Shown here: positions 26,771 through 37,800 of the stretch, piece after piece
Numbering within the stretch: the stretch's first letter is position 1
Layout of the letters: each line of letters begins with the position of its first letter
Origin: Eurosta solidaginis
Lineage: Eukaryota; Arthropoda; Insecta; Diptera; Tephritidae
DNA length: 64,000 nucleotides
Reading direction: 5' to 3'
Assembly (NCBI RefSeq): GCF_040869045.1
Contig: NC_090320.1
Location: 241,738,978-241,802,977, forward strand
Program-made: the position numbers and the translations under genes
Notes under the pieces: model-generated
Database searches by the model: none
What the model saw: only the letters and a program-made list of their open reading frames with translations
What the model was told of the DNA's origin: nothing

Positions 26771-27998
26771 AGTCACCCCTGGTCCACCTTTATGGCGATA
26801 TCTCGAAAAGGCGTCCACATATAGAACTAAGGCCCACGCCCTCTTAAAATACTCATTAACACCTTTCATTTGATACTCATATCGTACAAACAAATTCTAG
26901 AGTCACCCCTAGTCCACCTTTATGGCGATATCTCGAAAAGGCGTCCACATTTAGAACTAAGGCCCACGCCCTCTTAAAATACTCATTAACACCTTTCGTT
27001 TGATACTCATATCGTACAAACAAATTCTAGAGTCACCCCTGGTCCACCTTTGTGGCGATATCTCGAAAAGGCGTGCACCTATAGAACTTAGACCCGCTCT
27101 CTTTTAAAATTATCATTAACACATTTCATTTGATACTCATATCGTACAAACAAATTCTATAGTCACCCCTGGTCCACCTTTATGGCGATATCTCGAAAAG
27201 GCGTCCACATATAGAACTAAGGCCCACGCCCTCTTAAAATACTCATTAACACCTTTCATTTGATACTCATATCGTACAAACAAATTCTAGAGTCACCCCT
27301 GGTCCACCTTTATGGCGATATCTCGAAAAGGCATCCACATATAGAACTAAGGCCCACGCCCTCTTAAAATACTCATTAACACCTTTCATTTGATACTCAT
27401 ATCGTACAAACAAATTCTAGAGTCACCCCTGGTCCATCTTTATGGCGATATCTCGAAAAGGCGTCCACCTATAGAACTAAGGCCCACGCCCTTTTAAAAT
27501 ACTCATTAATACCTTTCATTTGATGCCCATATCGTATAAAATAAATTCTAGAGTCACCCCTGGTCCATCTTTATGGCGATATCTCGAAAAGGCGTCCATC
27601 TATAGAACTTAGGCCCACGCCCTTTTAAAACACTCATTAATACCTTTCATTTGATACCCATATCGTACAAAATAAATTCTAGAGTCACCCCTGGTCCACC
27701 TTTATGGCGATATCTCGAAAAGGCGTCCACCTATAGAACTTAGGCCCAATCGTACAAACAAATTCTAGAGTCAGGCCTGGTCCACCTTTATGGCGATATC
27801 CCTAAATGGCGTCCATCTATAGAAATATGGCCCACTTCCTCTTAAAATCCTCTTTAATATCTTCCATTTGATACACATGTCATACAAACACATTCCAGGG
27901 TTACCCTATGTTCTTTTTACAACATGGTGATTTTCCCTTACTTTGTCTCCACAGCTCTCAACTGAGTATACACCCGAACTTAGCCTTCCTTACTTGTT

Positions 27999-28982
27999 GT
28001 TTATTGTACTTGTGGAAGTGAGATTTTAGTGCTTCTTTTCGTCTCGTAGATTGACCTTGGATGAAATTATTGAAGAGTTGAATGCCGAAGAAGACCCAGG
28101 TGATATAATTATATTTCCTCCTGATGATGGCGCGTTAACAGACGAAGACAATGGTGATGAAGACAATGCTGATATTCACACATACTCTCAATATAAAATC
28201 CGAAGACGTAAGAGTATACATTGCAATATTGCTACTTACCGGATACTTGCGACCAAAATATTTGAGAATGTTCTGGGAAGTGAATACAAATTTTATGTTT
28301 TGTTCTGGGAAGTGAATAGTGACACCAACAATACGCTGATATCTGCATACATGCGGCGAAATAGATTTTTCGAGATTCAGCAATATCTTCATCGTTGTGA
28401 CAGTACGTCTTTACCGCCCAATGATAAATTTGCGAAAGTTCGCGAGTATTTCACAAAATTGAACGGAAATTTCTGTAGGAATTTTGAAAAAGCAGGTACA
28501 TCACATATTTCCATTGATGAAACTATAGTACGAGTGACGTTAGGTCTGCCGGTGAAGCCGAAGAATACAAAGAAATGGACTGTTCCCAGCGACGATGCGG
28601 ACATTGTCAACAACGTACACGGAAAATGTGTTCGAAGTGTAATATCGGTTTGCACGTAAAGTGTTGGCACATTTTCCATTCTCAATGAAGCGTTTTGTTT
28701 ATTGCATAGGTCCGTAAGTCATTCAATTGTTTGCTTGTTTATAAAAAAATATTTTTATAAAAAAAAACAATGCTTTCCTTCAATAGATATAAAAGAAAAA
28801 TATGTTCAAATATATTACATAATGCCCAGTGTCACCTGTAAGTGACCTCCCCCTTAAAAAAAGGGGAGGTTAGCTATACAAATTTTATGTTTTTTTTGGG
28901 GTATACTATGTATAACTATTTCATTCAGTTATATAAATTGTTTTATTTTTCGCAAACATAGCTGTGGGAATTGACGGGTTAA
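27999..28982 (+). pseudogene. piggyBac-like transposase relic, right half (copy 1)
   Basis: A 202-codon open frame (28051-28659) resembles the N-terminal part of piggyBac-family transposases. It starts with an acidic stretch (DDGALTDEDNGDED), then FYVLFWEVNSDTNN, MRRNRFFEIQQYLHRCD and KVREYFTKLNGNFC. It ends at SIDETIV, where the first catalytic Asp of the DDD triad sits. The rest of the catalytic core is absent. In another frame, 28587-28688 reads RRCGHCQQRTRKMCSKCNIG and onward to HVKCWHIFHS before a stop, which matches the C-terminal Cys-rich domain. An internal deletion therefore joins N- and C-terminal parts out of frame. The TIR (TGGGAATTGACGGG) ends at 28978, followed by TTAA. It cannot encode an active transposase. 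Confidence 0.8.
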
Positions 28983-30109
28983 TGAGTAATTTAAAAGGGA
29001 GTGGGCCTTAGTTCTATAGGTGGACGCCTTTTCGTGGTATCGCAATAAAGGTGGACCAGGGGTGACTCTAGACTTTGTTTGCACGATATGGGTATCAAAA
29101 GAAAGGTGTTAATGAGTATTTTTAAAAGGGTGGGCCTTCGTTCTATAGGTGGTCGCTTTTTCGAGATATCGCCATAAAGGTGGACCAGGGATGATTCTAG
29201 AATATGTTTGTACGATATGGGTATCAAATGAAAGGTGTTAATGAGTATTTTAAAAGGGCATGGGGCTTAGTTCTATAGGTGGACGCCTTTTCGAGATATC
29301 GCCATAAAGGTGGACCAGGGGTGACTCTAGAATTTGTTTGTACGATATTGGTATCAAATTAAAGGTATTAATGAGAGTTTTAAAAGGGAGTGGTGGTAGT
29401 TGTATATGTGAAGGCGTTTTCCAGATATCGACCAAAATGTGGACCAGGGTGACCCAGAACATCCTCTGTTGGATACCGCTAATTTATTTATATATGTAAT
29501 ACCTGCCAAGATTTCAATGGGTTTTTATGTCGCCCTACAGAACTTTTTCATTTTCTTCTACTTAATATGGTAGGTGTCACAACCATTTTACAAAGATTTT
29601 TCTAAAGTTATATTTTGCGTCAATAAAACAATCCAATTACCATGTTTCATCCCTTTTTTCGTATTTGGTATAGAATTATGGCATTTTTTTCATCTTTCGT
29701 AATTTTCGATATCGAAAAAGTGGGCGTGGTCATAGTCGGATTTCGTTCATTTTTTATACCAAGATAAAGTGAGTTCAGATAAGTACGTGAACTAAGTTCA
29801 GTAAAGATATGTCGATTTTTGCTCAAGTTATCGTGTTAACGGCCATGCGGAAGGACAGACGGACGACTGTGTATAAAAGCTGGGCGTGGCTTCAACCGAT
29901 TTCGCCCATTTTCACAGAAAACAGTATGCCCCTACCAAATTTCAAAAGGATTGGTAAATTTTTGTTCGACTTATGGCATTAAAAGTATCCTAGACAAATT
30001 AAATGAAAAAGGGCGAATCCACGACCATTTTGAAAATTTCTTTTATTTTTGTATTTTGTTGCACCATATAATTACTGGAGTTCAATGTTGAGATAATTTA
30101 CTTATACTA
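28983..30109 (-). mobile_element. Outer HINE, second part
   Basis: This continues the minus-strand HINE that begins at 13893. It has about four ~130-bp repeat units (28983-29460), then the conserved blocks (GTAGGTGTCACAACC, CGATATCGAAAAAGTGGGCG, GGGCGTGGCTTCAACC). It ends at 30109 in ...TTACTTATACTA, where the duplication junction lies. Its 5' stem-loop end is not present. Confidence 0.8.
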
Positions 30110-31551
30110 TCTATAGAACTTAGGCCCACGCCCTTTTAAAATACTCATTAATACCTTTCATTTGATACCCATATCACACAAAATAACTTTTAGAGTCACC
30201 CCTGGTCCACCTTTATGGCGATATCTCGAAAAGGCGTCCACATATAGAACTAAGGCCCACGCCCTCTTAAAATACTCATTAACACCTTTCATTTGATACT
30301 CATATCGTACAAACAAATTCTAGAGTCACCCCTGGTCCACCTTTATGGCGATATCTCGAAAAGGCGTGCACCTATAGAACTTAGGCCCGCTCTCTTTTAA
30401 AATTATCATTAACACATTTCATTTGATACTCATATCGTACAAACAAATTCTAGAGTCACCCCTAGTCCACCTTTATGGCGATATCTCGAAAAGGCGTCCA
30501 CATTTAGAACTAAGGCCCACGCCCTCTTAAAATACTCATTAACACCTTTCGTTTGATACTCATATCGTACAAACAAATTCTAGAGTCACCCCTGGTCCAC
30601 CTTTATGGCGATATCTCGAAAAGGCGTGCACCTATAGAACTTAGACCCGCTCTCTTTTAAAATTATCATTAACACATTTCATTTGATACTCATATCGTAC
30701 AAACAAATTCTATAGTCACCCCTGGTCCACCTTTATGGCGATATCTCGAAAAGGCGTCCACATATAGAACTAAGGCCCACGCCCTCTTAAAATACTCATT
30801 AACACCTTTCATTTGATACTCATATCGTACAAACAAATTCTAGAGTCACCCCTGGTCCACCTTTATGGCGATATCTCGAAAAGGCATCCACATATAGAAC
30901 TAAGGCCCACGCCCTCTTAAAATACTCATTAACACCTTTCATTTGATACTCATATCGTACAAACAAATTCTAGAGTCACCCCTGGTCCATCTTTATGGCG
31001 ATATCTCGAAAAGGCGTCCACCTATAGAACTAAGGCCCACGCCCTTTTAAAATACTCATTAATACCTTTCATTTGATACCCATATCGTATAAAATAAATT
31101 CTAGAGTCACCCCTGGTCCATCTTTATGGCGATATCTCGAAAAGGCGTCCATCTATAGAACTTAGGCCCACGCCCTTTTAAAACACTCATTAATACCTTT
31201 CATTTGATACCCATATCGTACAAAATAAATTCTAGAGTCACCCCTGGTCCACCTTTATGGCGATATCTCGAAAAGGCGTCCACCTATAGAACTTAGGCCC
31301 AATCGTACAAACAAATTCTAGAGTCAGGCCTGGTCCACCTTTATGGCGATATCCCTAAATGGCGTCCATCTATAGAAATATGGCCCACTTCCTCTTAAAA
31401 TCCTCTTTAATATCTTCCATTTGATACACATGTCATACAAACACATTCCAGGGTTACCCTATGTTCTTTTTACAACATGGTGATTTTCCCTTACTTTGTC
31501 TCCACAGCTCTCAACTGAGTATACACCCGAACTTAGCCTTCCTTACTTGTT
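30110..31551 (+). repeat. Second copy of satellite tail and HINE 3' end
   Basis: About ten ~130-bp monomers (30110-31455) repeat those at 26.69-27.90 kb, with one extra monomer of the GTGCACC/CCCGC type near 30.36-30.49 kb. They are followed by the same HINE terminus (GTTACCCTATGTTC...ACTTGTT, ending 31551). Confidence 0.9.
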
Positions 31552-32535
31552 GTTTATTGTACTTGTGGAAGTGAGATTTTAGTGCTTCTTTTCGTCTCGT
31601 AGATTGACCTTGGATGAAATTATTGAAGAGTTGAATGCCGAAGAAGACCCAGGTGATATAATTATATTTCCTCCTGATGATGGCGCGTTAACAGACGAAG
31701 ACAATGGTGATGAAGACAATGCTGATATTCACACATACTCTCAATATAAAATCCGAAGACGTAAGAGTATACATTGCAATATTGCTACTTACCGGATACT
31801 TGCGACCAAAATATTTGAGAATGTTCTGGGAAGTGAATACAAATTTTATGTTTTGTTCTGGGAAGTGAATAGTGACACCAACAATACGCTGATATCTGCA
31901 TACATGCGGCGAAATAGATTTTTCGAGATTCAGCAATATCTTCATCGTTGTGACAGTACGTCTTTACCGCCCAATGATAAATTTGCGAAAGTTCGCGAGT
32001 ATTTCACAAAATTGAACGGAAATTTCTGTAGGAATTTTGAAAAAGCAGGTACATCACATATTTCCATTGATGAAACTATAGTACGAGTGACGTTAGGTCT
32101 GCCGGTGAAGCCGAAGAATACAAAGAAATGGACTGTTCCCAGCGACGATGCGGACATTGTCAACAACGTACACGGAAAATGTGTTCGAAGTGTAATATCG
32201 GTTTGCACGTAAAGTGTTGGCACATTTTCCATTCTCAATGAAGCGTTTTGTTTATTGCATAGGTCCGTAAGTCATTCAATTGTTTGCTTGTTTATAAAAA
32301 AATATTTTTATAAAAAAAAACAATGCTTTCCTTCAATAGATATAAAAGAAAAATATGTTCAAATATATTACATAATGCCCAGTGTCACCTGTAAGTGACC
32401 TCCCCCTTAAAAAAAGGGGAGGTTAGCTATACAAATTTTATTTTTTTTTTGGGGTATACTATGTATAACTATTTCATTCAGTTATATAAATTGTTTTATT
32501 TTTCGCAAACATAGCTGTGGGAATTGACGGGTTAA
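31552..32535 (+). pseudogene. piggyBac-like transposase relic, right half (copy 2)
   Basis: This is the tandem copy of 27999-28982 at +3,553 bp. Its 202-codon frame at 31604-32212 gives the same protein as copy 1, and the out-of-frame Cys-rich segment falls at 32140-32241. The TIR and TTAA (32532-32535) are kept. There is no left end next to it, so this copy is an immobile half-element created by duplication rather than by transposition. Confidence 0.8.
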
Positions 32536-33662
32536 TGAGTAATTTAAAAGGGAGTGGGCCTTAGTTCTATAGGTGGACGCCTTTTCGTGGTATCGCAATA
32601 AAGGTGGACCAGGGGTGACTCTAGACTTTGTTTGCACGATATGGGTATCAAAAGAAAGGTGTTAATGAGTATTTTTAAAAGGGTGGGCCTTCGTTCTATA
32701 GGTGGTCGCTTTTTCGAGATATCGCCATAAAGGTGGACCAGGGATGACTCTAGAATATGTTTGTACGATATGGGTATCAAATGAAAGGTGTTAATGAGTA
32801 TTTTAAAAGGGCATGGGGCTTAGTTCTATAGGTGGACGCCTTTTCGAGATATCGCCATAAAGGTGGACCAGGGGTGACTCTAGAATTTGTTTGTACGATA
32901 TTGGTATCAAATTAAAGGTATTAATGAGAGTTTTAAAAGGGAGTGGTGGTAGTTGTATATGTGAAGGCGTTTTCCAGATATCGACCAAAATGTGGACCAG
33001 GGTGACCCAGAACATCCTCTGTTGGATACCGCTAATTTATTTATATATGTAATACCTGCCAAGATTTCAATGGGTTTTTATGTCGCCCTACAGAACTTTT
33101 TCATTTTCTTCTACTTAATATGGTAGGTGTCACAACCATTTTACAAAGATTTTTCTAAAGTTATATTTTGCGTCAATAAAACAATCCAATTACCATGTTT
33201 CATCCCTTTTTTCGTATTTGGTATAGAATTATGGCATTTTTTTCATCTTTCGTAATTTTCGATATCGAAAAAGTGGGCGTGGTCATAGTCGGATTTCGTT
33301 CATTTTTTATACCAAGATAAAGTGAGTTCAGATAAGTACGTGAACTAAGTTCAGTAAAGATATGTCGATTTTTGCTCAAGTTATCGTGTTAACGGCCATG
33401 CGGAAGGACAGACGGACGACTGTGTATAAAAGCTGGGCGTGGCTTCAACCGATTTCGCCCATTTTCACAGAAAACAGTATGCCCCTACCAAATTTCAAAA
33501 GGATTGGTAAATTTTTGTTCGACTTATGGCATTAAAAGTATCCTAGACAAATTAAATGAAAAAGGGCGAATCCACGACCATTTTGAAAATTTCTTTTATT
33601 TTTGTATTTTGTTGCACCATATAATTACTGGAGTTCAATGTTGAGATAATTTACTTATACTA
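32536..33662 (-). mobile_element. Outer HINE part, duplicate copy
   Basis: Same content as 28983-30109, offset 3,553 bp. It ends at 33662 and meets non-repeat sequence (GTATCGCCTGTGATCG). This is the original right border of the truncated outer HINE. Confidence 0.8.
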
Positions 33663-34845
33663 GTATCGCCTGTGATCGAAACTCGACCAACTCTTATTTT
33701 ATTCAACTAAGTCTATGCATCCAGTGTTGGGGGTAGTGAAATAATGCGTTAATAGTTAAGCAGTGAGGGGAAATATAGCAAACTGGTCTAACTTACTTAA
33801 ATTTTTCATTAAGACATTGTAATTTTTATTGTATTTTCTTAAATTTTCTACAAAATTTTCAAAATAATTATAACCTTTTGGTATGGAGCTCCTTAAACAA
33901 AAATATAAAAAATATGTAAAATCAAAAGAAATTGACATAGAATTAAGGTGAAATTACTTGACATTAAATTGAAAAATAGGTTTTTCCACACCACCCGGGA
34001 GGTCCCCGTTGGGGCGCTACCGAAGTTAGTTTTGTGTGCTCGGTTCCCCAGTAGGCCTATATCTCCCATATACATATGTATATCGCCCATTTACTTCAAT
34101 AGTGTCATAATTCAAAAACACGAACTTTTAGTTAAAAACGAAGAAATGTGCTTAAGGAATTTAGCACATTTCACGCCACCCGTTAGGTATGCAATTGGCG
34201 CTTTACCGAGTTTAATTTTGTATAAATACATATGTAGTATGTACATAAGTGTGACACAAAACGAAAATTTCGAATAGAATAGAGGATACCTTCATTAAAA
34301 ATATAAATATAAAAAATTATGTAATGAGAAAGAAGGCAGAGTTTACTAAAAAAATTTAAATGAAAGAAAAAAAATAAAGTACTTAAAGTGCGAAAAAATT
34401 AAATGATGTGAATAAACAGTTCCATATAAAAACGCAATAAGTGCACTTGGACTTTTTCCTGATTTTAATGTTATCATTGTGGAAATATGAAGATTCTAAT
34501 ATTCGGATATTTAATGTTGGGATTCCCATTGAGATCTATGTACGTAATTAATTTGTATTAAATTTGTAAACATTCATATTCATGAAATGGAGATGAATAT
34601 ATATGACCATATCTACCATAAAATATCGTCTGTGAACGATAATACTAAGATATAGCAAAACAGAATAAATTAGAAAAAAAGAAAAATAAACAAAAACATT
34701 GAAATTATTCACGCAAACATATTTGCTAAAATAAAATTGATTTCATAATTTTAAGCTACATAATAAAATTAGGATTATGGGATCTAAGCATCCGAATAAT
34801 GGGCATATAATCAAACAAAGATAGCCTAATAATAAATATAGTGGG
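33663..34845. other. AT-rich segment, no gene; two related short blocks
   Basis: No gene is supported. Two blocks resemble each other: ~33985-34040 (CACACCACCCGGGAGG, GGGGCGCTACCGAAG) and ~34165-34225 (CACGCCACCCGTTAGG, TTGGCGCTTTACCGAG). Both run into AGTT(A/T)(A/G)TTTTGT. They may be an old ~180-bp tandem duplication. The 109-codon frame at 33948-34277 spans both and looks fortuitous. Confidence 0.4.
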
Positions 34846-37800
34846 TAATATACTGCTTATGCAATATTTCGACCTAAAATCGAAAACGTTTTTGTGTCGT
34901 TTTTTTCGTTTAATTACAACGTGAAATTTTCCGTTTCAATCAAGTTGCATTTAAATAATAATAAACTAAGTTGAAATAAAAGATAATATAATAAAATAAA
35001 ATAAGAAATATCAAAATAAATTAGCATAAAACACAATATACAAATTTTAATGTAATATCTTTGTAGCAAATTTAATATACAACGTGATAAAATATAATAT
35101 AATAAAATAAAATAAGAAATATCAAGATAAATTAGCGTAAAAGACAATATACAAATTTTAATGTAATATCTTTGTAGCAAATTTATTTATTTTTTGTTCA
35201 CTATAAGACGTGCTATATCTAAAATGAGCATAAAATCTGGAAATGCAAAAAAAAATTGGGTCAAATTTGCAATTAATTGTCATAAATAAATAAATTTAGT
35301 GAGTTTGAACAAAAGTTGACTCATTATTTCTAATTTCATTTTTTTTAAAGCACCTAAAATGAAAAACAAAGAATCTGTTAAACAAAGACCTATGATTTTA
35401 CGTGTAAGTAAAATTTGTCCAAAAAAATAGGCCGGTTAAGTTCTCGTTAAAGTTTTTTTGCGCGCTAACAATTATTTTAGAACAATTTTTTAAGGATTTT
35501 GGTACAAACCAATATAGGTAATTGGAAACAATGGGAAACAATATTTTATTTCAACAGAAAATGAGCGAAGCAGTAGTTCTCTCACCGTTTGGCGTGCACA
35601 AATATGTACATATGTAGAGATGAAACATTTGAGTAACGCAACAATTCAGAATTTGGAGCTATGTACTCAGGGGGGTTTGTGAACATAATGCGCCCTACAG
35701 ATGGCAATTTCGATAGTTGCACAGATTTTCGAATTTACAAAAAACTTTTTCTATTAATTATAAACAAATACAGTAATATTTGTTAGCAATAAATATGCCT
35801 ATGCACTGCGGCTGGTCAATACGAATCGATTCATATAACTTTTATATGATTTTACGTATGCTAAGTATGCGAAACAGCCTGTCAATTGATTGTATGGAAA
35901 TTTTGTTAGCGTATTAATATATAGATAGCGGATAATATACTGCCTATGCAATATTTCGACCTAAAATCGAAAACGTTTTTGGGTCGCTTTTTTTCATTTA
36001 ATATACAACGTGTAATTTTCCGATTCAATCAAGTTGCATTTAAATAATAATAAACTAAGTTGAAATAAAAGATAATATAATAAAATAAAATAAGAAATAT
36101 CAAAATAAATTAGCATAAAAGAAAATATAAAAATTTTAATGTAATATCCTTTTAGCAAATTTAATATACAACGTGATAAAAGATAATATATTAAAATAAA
36201 ATAAGAAATGTCAAAATAAATTAGCATAATAGACAATATACAAATTTTAACGTAATATCTTTGTAGCAAATTTATTTATTTTTTTTTCACTATAAGACGT
36301 GCTATATCTAAAATGAGCATAAAATCTGGAAATGTAAAAAACATTTGGGTCAAATTTGCAATTAATTGTTACAAATAAATAAATTTAGTGAGTTTGAACA
36401 AAATTTGACTCATTATTTCTGATTTCATTTTTTTAAAGCACCTAAAATGAAAAACAAAGAATCTGTTAAATAAAGACCTATGCTTTTACGTGTAAGTAAA
36501 ATTTGTCCAAAAAAATAGGCCGGTTAAGTTATTACTTCTCTTTAAAGTTTTTTTGTGCGCTAACAATTATTTTAGAACAATTTTTTAAGGATTTTGGTTC
36601 AAAACAATATAGGTAATTGGAAACAATGCGAAACAATATTTTATTTCAACAGAAAATGAGCGAAGCAGTAGTTCTCTCACCGTTTGGCGTGTACAAATAT
36701 ATACATATGTAGAGATGAAATATTTGAGCAACGCAACAATTGAGAATTTGGAGCTATGTACTCAGGGGGGTTTGTGAACATAATGCGCCCTACAGATAGC
36801 AATTTCGGTAGTTGCACAGATTTTCGAATTTACAAAAAATGTTTTCTATTAATTATAAACAAATAGAGTAATATTTGTTAACAAAAATAGGCCTATGCAC
36901 TGCGGCTGATCAATACGAATCGATTCATATAACTTTTAAATGATTTTACATATGCTAAGTATGCGAAACAGCCTGTCAATTGATTGTATGGAAATTTGGT
37001 TAGCGTATTAATATATAGATAGTAGGTAATATACTGCCTATGCAATATTTTGACCTAAAATCGAAAACGTTTTTGGGTCGTTTTTTTTCGTTTAATATAC
37101 AACGTGAAATTTTCCGATTCAATCAAGTTGCATTTAAATAAGAATAAACTAAGTTGAAATAAAAGATAATATAATAAAATAAGAAATATCAAAATTAATT
37201 AGCATAAAAGACAATATACAAATTTTAATGTAATATCTTTGTAGCAAATTTAATATACAACGTGATAAAATATAATATAATAAAATAAAATAAGAAATAT
37301 CAAGATAAATTAGCGTAAAAGACAATATACGAATTTTAATGTAATATCTTTGTAGCAAATTTATTTATTTTTTGTTAACTATAAGACGTGCTATATCTAA
37401 AATGAGCATAAAATCTGGAAATGCAAAAAACATTTGGGTCAAATTTGCAATTAATTGTTATAAATAAATAAATTTAGTGAGTTTGAACAAAAGTTGACTC
37501 ATTATTTCTGATTTCATTTTTTTAAAGCACCTAAAATGAAAAGCAAAGAATCTGTTAAATAAAGACCTATGCTTTTACGTGTAAGTAAAATTTGTCCAAA
37601 AAAATAGGCCGGTTAAGTTATTACTTCTCTTAAAATTTTTTTGTGAGCTAACAATTATTTTAGAACAATTTTTTAAGGATTTTGGTACAAACCAATATAG
37701 GTAATTGGAAACAATGGGAAACAATATTTTATTTCAACAGAAAATGAGCGAAGCAGTAGTTCTCTCACCGTTTGGCGTGTACAAATATATACATATGTAA

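Larger units (their letters stand above)
16138..27900 (+). repeat. ~130-bp satellite array, about 90 monomers
   Basis: The monomer length read from the sequence is 130 bp (for example CTCGAAAAGG recurs at 19081 and 19211). A monomer contains GTCACCCCTGGTCCACC, TTTATGGCGATATCTCGAAA, TAGAACTAAGGCCCAC, CATTTGATACTCATATCG and TACAAACAAATTCTAGA. Two monomer types alternate over much of the array: one with GTGCACC/CTTAGGCCCGC and one with GTCCACAT/CTAAGGCCCACG. The region lacks open frames longer than 60 codons over more than 10 kb. It arose from the central repeat of the HINE that contains it. Confidence 0.9.
14837..27998 (+). mobile_element. Inner HINE with giant internal satellite expansion
   Basis: This is the same family as the copy at 982-2656. 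The 5' stem-loop (TATACTCAGTTGAGC...GAGTATA) lies at about 14839-14870 and the CCGT tract at ~14983-15003. Conserved blocks continue to ~16130, then the central ~130-bp repeats, and the end has CTCAACTGAGTA...CACCCGAAC and ACTTGTT at 27998. The 3' hairpin has lost its left arm, because GTTCGG is missing between GAGTATA and CACCCGAAC. Other copies in the window carry about 2-9 repeat units; this one carries about 90. It sits inside the piggyBac relic, so it inserted later. No coding capacity. Confidence 0.8.
26687..33662 (+). repeat. Tandem segmental duplication, units of 3,423 and 3,553 bp
   Basis: Unit 1 is 26687-30109 and unit 2 is 30110-33662. Each holds the end of the satellite, the HINE 3' end, the piggyBac right half and part of the outer HINE. 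The junction at 30109/30110 joins ...CTTATACTA directly to TCTATAGAAC from inside the array. Most of the sequence is identical at a 3,553-bp offset. Seen differences include TTTTATGTTTT versus TTTTATTTTTT near 28892, GATGATTC versus GATGACTC near 29190, and one extra 130-bp monomer in unit 2. The event is therefore recent, or it is an assembly artefact. Confidence 0.9.

Noticed and set aside
16138..27900. CRISPR-like array
   Set aside because: Monomers are contiguous ~130-bp units without unique spacers, in a eukaryotic transposon context.
33948..34277. 109-codon plus frame as a host gene
   Set aside because: It spans two degenerate repeated blocks, has an overlapping minus frame and shows no domain or splice context.
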